Positions 1-5,972 of a stretch of DNA of 12,886 nt are shown piece by piece; the stretch's first letter is position 1; each line of letters opens with the position of its first letter. The notes under the pieces are model-generated. The model saw only the letters and a list, made by a program, of their open reading frames with translations, was not told the origin of the DNA and searched no databases. Origin of the DNA: an uncultured Candidatus Saccharibacteria bacterium. Lineage in GTDB: Bacteria > Patescibacteria > Saccharimonadia > Saccharimonadales > UBA6022. The stretch covers positions 1-12,886 of the forward strand of contig CAMLED010000021.1 of assembly GCA_946479115.1 (NCBI GenBank), read 5' to 3'. The translations under genes were made by a program, and so were the position numbers.

Positions 1-695
1 TTGTCGTTGGGGCGAGTTCTGCTTTGTCAGAAGCTACGGCTACTGGCAAGGGGGATGGAGAGTTTAAGTTTGGCTGCGATTATCGCAGCTATACCCAAGA
101 CAAGGTGAAGGGCTTTCGAGGAGGTCAATGTACTCATACTGAGATGTATAAAACGGGCTATATTCAAGACTCGGTTAAGCAAGGTATTGAAGAATATCTT
201 GCTAACACTTCGCGTCTACCTGTGCCACCTGGTCATATTGTCACATTGTTTAAGAAAATGACAATTACATACCCAGACGTATGGAGTGGGGCACAGGGTA
301 TGCCAGGGGAGGTTGAAAATATCGTCGATAATTCACAGTGCAATGATATAACCGCCAGATGTCCACACATATTCATACACAATCTTGACGTTGGATATAG
401 CAAGACGACTTATGGAGCAGGTTTGCCGGTATCACTCGTGACACATGGGTGTGCAGAGTCGCTAAATCTTGATTCAACAAAAGTCTCTTTAACATCAAAA
501 GGCGTGCTAAGAGCTAGCGGGGTTGAGATGCAGCACTATGAACAGGTCTGCTATCTCTCTGCGTCGGATATTAAGAAGGTGCAATATTGGTATAGCGATA
601 AAAAGCAAGTATTGGTAATGGCCGCTGATTCTCCTACGGCGCAATTCTCTACTAAGATTCTTGAGTCTGTACTCGAGAATGCTACTTGGAAATAA
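1..695 (+). CDS. Unrecognised six-cysteine, probably exported protein (5' end cut off)
   Basis: I do not recognise this protein. The frame is open from the left window edge. A TTG at 24 could serve as a start, but the residues before it (VVGASSA) resemble the small-residue end of a signal peptide or membrane segment, so the gene more likely begins outside the window. Counting from the TTG, about 223 residues remain, with six cysteines at 18, 36, 106, 113, 143 and 176. An even number of spread-out cysteines suits a disulfide-bonded protein outside the cytoplasm. The body is rich in Ser, Thr, Tyr and Gly, with no further hydrophobic membrane segment and no catalytic motif I can name. It ends in TAA and is followed by a strong terminator, so it is the last gene of its transcript. 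A pilin-like or secreted surface protein is possible, but this is inference only. Confidence 0.6.
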   Translation, partial: VVGASSALSEATATGKGDGEFKFGCDYRSYTQDKVKGFRGGQCTHTEMYKTGYIQDSVKQGIEEYLANTSRLPVPPGHIVTLFKKMTITYPDVWSGAQGMPGEVENIVDNSQCNDITARCPHIFIHNLDVGYSKTTYGAGLPVSLVTHGCAESLNLDSTKVSLTSKGVLRASGVEMQHYEQVCYLSASDIKKVQYWYSDKKQVLVMAADSPTAQFSTKILESVLENATWK

Positions 696-731
696 TGTAA
701 AAATCAAAATCACTCATAATCCTGAGGAGCT

Positions 732-773
732 GCCCCGGCTACATCTATCAAAGATGTAGCCGGGGCTTCTTTA
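732..773 (+). terminator. Rho-independent terminator after the Cys-rich gene
   Basis: A perfect 15-bp GC-rich stem is formed by 732-746 and 752-766, with a 5-base loop (ATCAA). The T-rich run TTCTTTACTT follows. It lies 36 bases after the stop of the first gene and just before the frr promoter, so it separates the two transcripts. Confidence 0.9.
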
Positions 774-793
774 CTTATTATCTAAAATTCTTT

Positions 794-802
794 TGCTATA
801 CT
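794..802 (+). promoter_or_regulatory. Extended -10 promoter of the frr operon
   Basis: TGC-TATACT is an extended -10 element (TG at 794-795, hexamer at 797-802). A weak -35 candidate TTATTA lies at 775-780 with a 16-bp spacer. Transcription would begin near 809, giving a leader of about 20 bases that carries GAGG (822-825), 4 bases before the frr ATG. Confidence 0.6.
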
Positions 803-829
803 AGTACTAGATAATTAAAGCGAGGAACT

Positions 830-1384
830 ATGTTTGATACCGACCCCTATGAATTAAAAATGACAAGCGCCCTAGAGCATTTTGAAGACGAGCTACACAA
901 GGTTCGTACCGGCCGCTCACACCCAGGCATGCTTGAGGGTATCAAGGTAGAGGCCTACGGTGTGATGACACCGCTTAACCAGGTGTCGAACATTACTGCA
1001 CCAGAACCGCAGCTTTTGCAGGTGACACCATTTGATCCAAGTAATTTGCAGGCAATCGCGGCTGCAATCCGCGCTGATCAATCACTAGGATTCAATCCAA
1101 GCGATGACGGTCGTGTTATTCGCGTGCCGGTGCCGCCGCTAACTGAAGAGCGACGCAAGCAGCTTGTAAAACAGACTGCCGACAAGGTAGAAGAAACTCG
1201 CATTGCACTTCGTAACATTCGCCAAGATGCATTGAAAGACGCCAAGCGTAAAAAGGATGCTAAAGAACTATCTGAAGACGACGAAAAGCGTGTCGAAAAA
1301 GAAATCGATCGTTTGATGAGCGATTACCAAAGTAAGATTGAAGCTATCTTTGCCGCTAAAGAGAAAGATATCTTGACTATCTAA
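830..1384 (+). CDS. frr: Ribosome recycling factor (RRF)
   Basis: RRF works with EF-G in the cytoplasm to split the post-termination ribosome and free mRNA and tRNA. The 184 residues match the usual length of about 185. The family pattern is clear: an N-terminal helix ending in RTGR (26-29), the central beta domain with the PEPQLLQVTPFDP segment (58-70), the LGFNPSDDGRVIRVPVPPLTEERR stretch (86-109, written here only as landmarks), and C-terminal helices with RNIR (128-131) and a Lys/Glu-rich coiled coil. The start is fixed by GAGG four bases before the ATG and by alignment with the family N-terminus. It is the first gene of an operon. Its TAA shares one base with the ATG of uppS, so the two are probably translationally coupled. 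Confidence 0.97.
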   Translation: MFDTDPYELKMTSALEHFEDELHKVRTGRSHPGMLEGIKVEAYGVMTPLNQVSNITAPEPQLLQVTPFDPSNLQAIAAAIRADQSLGFNPSDDGRVIRVPVPPLTEERRKQLVKQTADKVEETRIALRNIRQDALKDAKRKKDAKELSEDDEKRVEKEIDRLMSDYQSKIEAIFAAKEKDILTI

Positions 1385-2073
1385 TGTCTGATGTAGTTCC
1401 GCGGCACATTGGCTATATCGTCGACGGAAATCGACGATGGGCGAAAGAGCGTGGGTTGCCAGCGTTTAAGGGCCACGCCGCTGGCTATAAAATCGTGCAT
1501 AAGATTGCGCAGGCTAGCTTTGATGCTGGTGTTGAGTATGTCTCGCTATATATTTTTAGTACTGAAAACTGGAAACGCAGTCAGGATGAAGTAGGCAAGT
1601 TGATGAATATGGTGATCAAGGCGGCAGTCGATGATCTGCATATTTTTCAAGAGAATAACATCAAAGTAGTTATTTTGGGATCGCGCAATCAGTTAAGTCC
1701 TCAGGTGTTGAAGGCGGTTGAGAGCGTAGAGTCAAAGACGGCCGAAAATACAGGCGGCACATTAGCTATCTGTTTTAATTATGGCGGTCAGTTGGAAATT
1801 GCTGATGCGTGCAAAAAAATTGTTCAGTCGGGTGTCGACGCGAACGACATCACACCAGAATTGATAGCGCAGAATTTATACGCACCAGAGGTGCCCGCGA
1901 TCGATATTGTCGTACGTACGAGTGGCGAACAGCGATTAAGTAACTTTATGTTGTGGCGATCTGCCTATAGTGAGCTTTTATTCTTGGATAAACTTTGGCC
2001 AGACATGACAAAAGACGATGTGACGTTTATACTAGAAGAATATTCACGGCGCAGCCGACGATTTGGAGGATAA
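1384..2073 (+). CDS. uppS: Undecaprenyl (polyprenyl) diphosphate synthase
   Basis: This cis-prenyltransferase adds isopentenyl diphosphate units to farnesyl diphosphate, making the C55 lipid carrier for peptidoglycan and surface glycans. It acts at the inner face of the membrane. The 229 residues are within the family range of roughly 230-260. Visible motifs are DGNRRWA (14-20) with the catalytic Asp14, FSTENWKR (58-65), FNYGG (131-135), and the diphosphate-binding RTSGE-Q-R-L-S (178-186). The DGNRRWA form has Arg where many bacterial enzymes have Gly. The start overlaps the frr stop by one base, and the stop abuts the rseP start. In many bacteria cdsA and dxr follow uppS; here both are absent, so the source of the isoprenoid precursors cannot be read from this locus. 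Confidence 0.96.
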   Translation: MSDVVPRHIGYIVDGNRRWAKERGLPAFKGHAAGYKIVHKIAQASFDAGVEYVSLYIFSTENWKRSQDEVGKLMNMVIKAAVDDLHIFQENNIKVVILGSRNQLSPQVLKAVESVESKTAENTGGTLAICFNYGGQLEIADACKKIVQSGVDANDITPELIAQNLYAPEVPAIDIVVRTSGEQRLSNFMLWRSAYSELLFLDKLWPDMTKDDVTFILEEYSRRSRRFGG

Positions 2074-3216
2074 ATGGAAGTAATATTGGGGATTATTGTC
2101 GGCGTTATCGTCCTAGTCTTTTTAGTAGTTGTTCATGAACTAGGGCATGCAATCTTAGCCCGCCGTAATGGAGTAGTGGTTGAAGAGTTTGGCATTGGCT
2201 TTCCGCCACGTGCTTGGTCAAAAAAACTTAAAAACGGTATTTTATTTAGTTTGAACTGGTTACCTTTGGGTGGTTTCGTGAAGCTACAGGGTGAACACGA
2301 CGCGGCAAATAAGAAGGGCGATTATGGTGCGGCAACATTTTGGCAAAAGACAAGAATCTTACTAGCCGGAGTGTTAATTAACTGGTTGGTTGCGGCGCTG
2401 TTGTTGACGATTCTTGCCTGGACGGGGCTACCAAAAATTTTACCGAATCAATTTTCAGTCGCAAGCGACACGACGATTATTAGTAAACCGATTGAACTGA
2501 CGGTAGTGACCGAAAACTCTCCAGCCGATAAGGCAGGTCTAAAAACAGGTGATCAGATTCGACGGTTTGATGGTCGTATGATTAATTCATCTGCTGATTT
2601 ATCCGGAGCGACAAAAGATAATCGTGGTAAAACTGTTGAAATTATCTACACACGAAACGGCGTTGAGCATAGTACGCAGGCAACGCTCTTAACAGAGAGC
2701 AAGACGGGATATTTAGGGGTAGGATCATTGCAGCGTGAACAAATTCAAGCAAGCTGGTCGGCACCGGTCGTTGGTGTAGTGACAACTGCTCAGTTTACCT
2801 ATGTAACACTGCAGGGGCTGGGTAATCTCGTGGTCGATTTCGTAAAAGGTATCGCGTTACAAGTTAGCCCTGATCCAGCGGTTCGCCAGCAAGCAAACTC
2901 TAGTTTGGAGAAGGCAGGCAACAGCGTGGCCGGGCCTGTTGGTATTCTGGGTACAATTTTCCCTGCAGCCGAACAGGCTGGACTGACGCAATTGATTCTC
3001 TTGACCGCAATTATTTCACTGACGTTGGCGGTGATGAATGTATTGCCAATTCCTGCGCTTGACGGTGGCCGATGGTTCACGATGGTAATCTTCCGGCTTT
3101 TGAAGAAGCCACTGACAAAAGAGCGTGAAGAGAAGATTCAGGCGATTGGTTTTATGGTATTAATGGCACTTATTATTGTGGTGACGGTTGCAGATGTCGG
3201 CAAACTTATCAAATAA
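2074..3216 (+). CDS. rseP: Site-2 intramembrane zinc metalloprotease, RseP/RasP family
   Basis: Membrane protease that cuts transmembrane segments inside the bilayer, for example anti-sigma factors and leftover signal peptides. It has 380 residues. The first membrane helix carries the zinc motif HELGH (21-25). A second hydrophobic segment lies around 95-116, and a PDZ-like domain spans about 135-205 (SPADKAGLKTGD at 149-160). A GPVGI segment (287-291) and the C-terminal helices complete the fold, including NVLPIPALDGGR (322-333) with the third zinc ligand Asp330. All catalytic residues are present. GGAGG ends four bases before the ATG and lies inside the end of uppS, so translation is coupled. 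The substrate is unknown; no sigma/anti-sigma pair is in view. Its place near frr, uppS and proS matches the conserved cluster seen in Bacillus and many other bacteria. Confidence 0.96.
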   Translation: MEVILGIIVGVIVLVFLVVVHELGHAILARRNGVVVEEFGIGFPPRAWSKKLKNGILFSLNWLPLGGFVKLQGEHDAANKKGDYGAATFWQKTRILLAGVLINWLVAALLLTILAWTGLPKILPNQFSVASDTTIISKPIELTVVTENSPADKAGLKTGDQIRRFDGRMINSSADLSGATKDNRGKTVEIIYTRNGVEHSTQATLLTESKTGYLGVGSLQREQIQASWSAPVVGVVTTAQFTYVTLQGLGNLVVDFVKGIALQVSPDPAVRQQANSSLEKAGNSVAGPVGILGTIFPAAEQAGLTQLILLTAIISLTLAVMNVLPIPALDGGRWFTMVIFRLLKKPLTKEREEKIQAIGFMVLMALIIVVTVADVGKLIK

Positions 3217-3997
3217 GGACCTAAAGCCAGTAGCCAAGCGGCGCCTACGCCACATATGGTTAATCGTGGCACTGCCGGCTTGGGTTGCTACGGGCTTTAT
3301 CACCGCGCAGCTTCTTGTTAGCTTTTTGATCATTGGTCTGCGTTGGTTGGGTGTCCAATTATCTGTTATTAATCCATCGATCTTAGAAACGGTTGCGGCT
3401 GCGTGTGTGTATGTGTTGACGCTGGCAATTATCATTTTCGTGCCACTTTGGGTGCGACGTCATGTGACGACTAAAGATGATTTAGGAGTAACGCGGCTCC
3501 CAACTTGGATGGATATTGGTCTGGCCCCGGCTGGATTTGTTGTGTATCTGCTCGCTTCGGCCGTGGTAATGTATTTACTCACGACATATGTACCAGGATT
3601 TAATGGTAGCGAGGCACAAGAGGTAGGCTTTGATAATCTAAGTAATCGTTTTGAATATCTGCTCGCTTTCTTTACTCTAGTTGTTGCAGCGCCGGTTGCA
3701 GAAGAGGCGATTTTCCGTGGTTATCTGTATGGCAAGTTACGTAAACGCGCGCCGCTCTGGATTGCGATGGTGGTGACGAGCTTGCTATTTGCACTACTGC
3801 ATATGAACTGGAGCGACGGTATACTTAAGGGCTTGAATGTCGCTGTCGACGTCTTTGTCCTGAGTCTAGTGATGTGTAGCCTGCGTGAAGTGACTGGTAA
3901 TATCTGGGCGGGTATCTTGCTGCATATGATGAAAAATGGCCTCGCATTCTATTTTCTCTTTATTAATCCGCAACTATTGCATACAATAGGGGGGTAA
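3194..3997 (+). CDS. CPBP-family (CAAX/Abi-type) intramembrane glutamic protease
   Basis: Predicted polytopic membrane protein of 267 residues with the CPBP (Rce1/Abi) active-site set: EEAIFR (Glu170, Glu171, Arg175), FALLH (His203) and HMMKN (His244, Asn248). In the family, these residues form the intramembrane glutamic protease site. A basic N-terminus (KRRLRH) precedes about six to eight hydrophobic segments. I chose ATG 3194 over a TTG two codons upstream. The start overlaps the end of rseP by 23 bases, so the two proteases are co-transcribed and probably coupled. The SD is weak (GGTGA at 3180-3184). Bacterial members have been linked to bacteriocin self-immunity, peptide maturation or surface-protein processing; which applies here is not visible. 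This gene sits where proS would follow rseP directly in Bacillus-type clusters. Confidence 0.9.
   Translation: MSANLSNKDLKPVAKRRLRHIWLIVALPAWVATGFITAQLLVSFLIIGLRWLGVQLSVINPSILETVAAACVYVLTLAIIIFVPLWVRRHVTTKDDLGVTRLPTWMDIGLAPAGFVVYLLASAVVMYLLTTYVPGFNGSEAQEVGFDNLSNRFEYLLAFFTLVVAAPVAEEAIFRGYLYGKLRKRAPLWIAMVVTSLLFALLHMNWSDGILKGLNVAVDVFVLSLVMCSLREVTGNIWAGILLHMMKNGLAFYFLFINPQLLHTIGG
3982..3987 (+). promoter_or_regulatory. Possible -10 box of a proS leader transcript
   Basis: TACAAT lies inside the last codons of the CPBP protease gene, nine bases before an ATG at 3997. The -10-to-ATG spacing is the same as at lysS. No good -35 element is visible. It could drive proS independently of the upstream operon. 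Confidence 0.35.
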
Positions 3998-4050
3998 TGA
4001 TGTGCCAAATCACTCCATCTTTTTCTCCCGAAACACCGCTTGGCCGGTAG
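3997..4050 (+). CDS. Possible 17-codon proline-containing leader ORF before proS
   Basis: ATG at 3997 overlaps the last base of the upstream TAA and opens a 17-codon frame, MMCQITPSFSPETPLGR, ending in TAG at 4048-4050. Three codons are proline (CCA, CCC, CCG), and the next gene is prolyl-tRNA synthetase. A short hairpin overlaps its end (4035-4048) and a T-rich run follows (TTTCTTTTTA at 4051-4060). This layout resembles a translated leader that senses charged tRNA-Pro, but the hairpin is weak and such a short frame may arise by chance. No Shine-Dalgarno is seen, so it would need coupling or a leaderless start. Confidence 0.25.
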   Translation: MMCQITPSFSPETPLGR

Positions 4051-4060
4051 TTTCTTTTTA
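4035..4060 (+). terminator. Weak hairpin plus T-run upstream of proS (possible attenuator)
   Basis: ACCG (4035-4038) pairs with CGGT (4045-4048) around a 6-base loop, and TTTCTTTTTA follows two bases later. A 4-bp stem is too short for a confident intrinsic terminator. It may partly end the frr operon or act as an attenuator before proS. Confidence 0.25.
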
Positions 4061-4100
4061 TATCCCGAACTTTCAATGACATTTAAATAAGGAAATTATT

Positions 4101-5345
4101 ATGCGAGTATCAAACCTATTCACAAAAACAAGCAAAACAGCCCCAGCGGATGAAGTGGCGAAAAATGCTCAGCTGCTGATTCGTGCTGGCTTTATTTATA
4201 AAGAAATGGCAGGTGTCTATGCGTATTTACCACTAGGTAAGCGCGTACTTGATAAGATTGTTCAGATTATTCGCGAAGAGATGAATGCGATTGGTGGTAA
4301 CGAACTAAGTCTTACCGCACTGCAGCAAAAGGATGTATGGGAAGCATCGGGTCGTTGGGACGATCAGGTGATGGACGTCTGGTTTAAGACGAAGCTTGCC
4401 AGCGGTAGTGAACTTGGCCTTGCCCCAACACACGAAGAGCCACTTACGAAGCTTATGAAAACGTACATCAATAGCTACAAGGACCTGCCTGTGTATCCAT
4501 ACCAATTTCAGATCAAGTTTCGCAACGAGCTACGTAGTAAAAGTGGCTTGATGCGTGGCCGTGAGTTTTGGATGAAGGATCTGTATAGCTTTAGCCGTAC
4601 TCAGGAAGAGCACGATGCATTTTATGAGAAGATTAGCGACGCCTATGACCGCGTGTACGCTCGCCTAGGTCTTGGTGATATTACCTATAAAACATTCGCC
4701 AGTGGTGGTAGTTTTGCGAAATACAGCCATGAATTTCAGACGCTTAGCCCAGTGGGCGAGGATAAGATCTATGTTCATGAGGGCAAGAAAATTGCTATTA
4801 ACGAAGAAGTGTATAACGATGAAGTCTTGGCAGATCTGGGTGTCACCAAAGATGAATTAGTCGAAAAGACTGCCGTTGAAGTTGGTAATATTTTCACCCT
4901 TGGCACAAAGTTTTCTGACGCACTTGATCTTAACTATACCGATGACAGTGGCGTCAGTCGTCGTGTCATTATGGGCAGTTACGGTATCGGTCCAAGCCGC
5001 GTTATGGGCTTGATTGCCGAGCATTTTAGCGACGACAAGGGATTGGTGTGGCCAGAGAATGTTGCGCCTGCGAAAGTGTACCTGGTGCGTATTGGTGGTG
5101 ACGAAGCGGTTGCACACGCCGATGCTTTGTACGATGAACTAACAGCGAAAGGTGTCGAAGTCCTGTATGACGATCGTGACGAGCGTCCAGGTAATAAATT
5201 TGCCGATGCTGAATTGATGGGCTTGCCATACCGGGTGACAGTTAGCGACCGCTTGATTGAATCTGGGCAATACGAACTGACGCGTCGTAACAGTGGTGAG
5301 ATGGCTCTATTGACACGTGACGAGCTGCTTGATACACTAAATTGA
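4101..5345 (+). CDS. proS: Prolyl-tRNA synthetase, short form without the editing insertion
   Basis: Class II synthetase that attaches proline to tRNA-Pro in the cytoplasm. It has 414 residues, against about 570 in E. coli. The catalytic core has motif 1 around 38-70, the THEE signature (110-113), motif 2 with FRNELR (140-145) and MRGREFWMKD (151-160), and motif 3 GSYGIGPSR (292-300). The anticodon-binding domain occupies about 313-414, with ERPGNKFADAELMG near 361-374. Between motifs 2 and 3, where E. coli-type enzymes carry the roughly 180-residue INS domain that hydrolyses Ala-tRNA-Pro, only a short linker remains. Similar short forms are known in alphaproteobacteria. Editing in trans would be needed if mischarging is to be cleared. 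The start follows AAGGAA (4089-4094) by six bases. The stop is TGA. Confidence 0.96.
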   Translation: MRVSNLFTKTSKTAPADEVAKNAQLLIRAGFIYKEMAGVYAYLPLGKRVLDKIVQIIREEMNAIGGNELSLTALQQKDVWEASGRWDDQVMDVWFKTKLASGSELGLAPTHEEPLTKLMKTYINSYKDLPVYPYQFQIKFRNELRSKSGLMRGREFWMKDLYSFSRTQEEHDAFYEKISDAYDRVYARLGLGDITYKTFASGGSFAKYSHEFQTLSPVGEDKIYVHEGKKIAINEEVYNDEVLADLGVTKDELVEKTAVEVGNIFTLGTKFSDALDLNYTDDSGVSRRVIMGSYGIGPSRVMGLIAEHFSDDKGLVWPENVAPAKVYLVRIGGDEAVAHADALYDELTAKGVEVLYDDRDERPGNKFADAELMGLPYRVTVSDRLIESGQYELTRRNSGEMALLTRDELLDTLN

Positions 5346-5365
5346 CTGTCCAAGACTTAAAAGGG

Positions 5366-5390
5366 TTTACGCTACATATAGCGTAGTAAA
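5366..5390 (+). repeat. Inverted repeat between proS and greA
   Basis: TACGCTA (5368-5374) and TAGCGTA (5379-5385) form a perfect 7-bp inverted repeat around CATA, flanked by TTT and AAA. It may be a weak proS terminator, although the run after it is A-rich before T-rich. It may also be an operator: it lies just upstream of the region where a -35 element of the greA promoter would sit. ACGCTA recurs at 5401-5406 next to the -10 box. Confidence 0.4.
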
Positions 5391-5406
5391 ATTTATTGAA
5401 ACGCTA

Positions 5407-5412
5407 TATAAT
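5407..5412 (+). promoter_or_regulatory. greA promoter -10 box
   Basis: A consensus TATAAT with no clear -35 element at the normal spacing. The predicted start near 5419 leaves a leader of about 16 bases that holds the AAGGAA Shine-Dalgarno (5422-5427), seven bases before the greA ATG. Confidence 0.6.
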
Positions 5413-5434
5413 AGTGAATTAAAGGAATAATAAT

Positions 5435-5890
5435 ATGAAAAAGATGTATCAAATTACTGATGAAGGTAAAAAAGAGCTAGAAGCAGAGCTAGCGGAACTA
5501 GTTGGACGCCGCGGCGCGATTGCTGACAAGATCGCAGAAGCTCGTGATTTTGGTGACCTGAGCGAGAATGCCGAATACGACAGCGCCCGCGAAGAGCAGG
5601 GTTTGGTTGAAAGCCGCGTGGCTGAAATCGAAGATATCCTTCTTAACGCTGAACTGATTAAAGCGGTCAAAAGCTCAAAGGTTATTCTTGGTAGCAAGGT
5701 TGAACTAAAGAACGGTAAAAAGACCACCACATATTCTGTTGTTGGTCCAGTCGAAGCTGATCCACTTGAAGGTAAAATCAGCAATGAATCACCACTTGGT
5801 GAAGCATTGATGGGTAAAAAGGTTGGCGATCACGCGACAATCAACACTCAAAAGGGTGAAGTAACCTACGAAATCGTCGCCATTCACTAG
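5435..5890 (+). CDS. greA: Transcript cleavage factor GreA
   Basis: GreA enters the secondary channel of RNA polymerase and helps it cleave the 3' end of backtracked RNA, restarting stalled elongation. It has 151 residues, close to the usual 158. The N-terminal coiled coil spans about 1-75 and carries the tip motif DFGDLSENAEY (38-48), with the catalytic acidic residues Asp41 and Glu44 in place. The C-terminal FKBP-like domain includes the family segment ISNESPLGEALMGKKVGD (about 115-132). GreB is less likely given the sequence of the tip and C-terminal domain. The start is set by AAGGAA seven bases upstream. It stands alone between its own TATAAT box and a strong terminator, so it is probably a single-gene unit. 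Confidence 0.97.
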   Translation: MKKMYQITDEGKKELEAELAELVGRRGAIADKIAEARDFGDLSENAEYDSAREEQGLVESRVAEIEDILLNAELIKAVKSSKVILGSKVELKNGKKTTTYSVVGPVEADPLEGKISNESPLGEALMGKKVGDHATINTQKGEVTYEIVAIH

Positions 5891-5904
5891 ACAGTAGAGT
5901 GATG

Positions 5905-5942
5905 AATAAAAACCTCGCCGCAGCCGCAGCGAGGTTTTTATT
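5905..5942 (+). terminator. Rho-independent terminator of greA
   Basis: A perfect 14-bp stem is formed by 5905-5918 and 5929-5942, with an 8-bp GC-rich core (ACCTCGC-type) and a 10-base loop. The T-run is built into the 3' arm, and the matching A-run in the 5' arm makes it potentially bidirectional. The lysS -10 box begins 15 bases later. Confidence 0.92.
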
Positions 5943-5957
5943 ATGGCGTAAATACGG

Positions 5958-5963
5958 TATACT
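5958..5963 (+). promoter_or_regulatory. lysS -10 box with near-leaderless start
   Basis: TATACT ends nine bases before the lysS ATG (5973). Initiation at the usual distance would fall at about 5969-5971, leaving a leader of only a few bases and no room for a Shine-Dalgarno. The upstream bases ATACGGTA match those before the helicase -10 box (ATACGGTACAAT at 7535-7546). No clear -35 is present. Confidence 0.6.
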
Positions 5964-5972
5964 GTAACAGAT

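Noticed and set aside
24..26. TTG as the true start of the first gene
   Set aside because: The frame stays open upstream and the residues there look like the end of an export signal; the gene is more likely cut by the window edge.
5343..5345. TGA at the end of proS read as a sense codon (Gracilibacteria-type code)
   Set aside because: Reading through adds only four residues, the protein is already complete, and no gene has an internal in-frame TGA.
4979..5353. Long antisense open frames, for example opposite the end of proS and opposite the helicase (7714-8262)
   Set aside because: They lie fully inside strongly conserved genes, have low-complexity Ser/Arg-rich translations, and have no start signals; they are shadows of the real frames.
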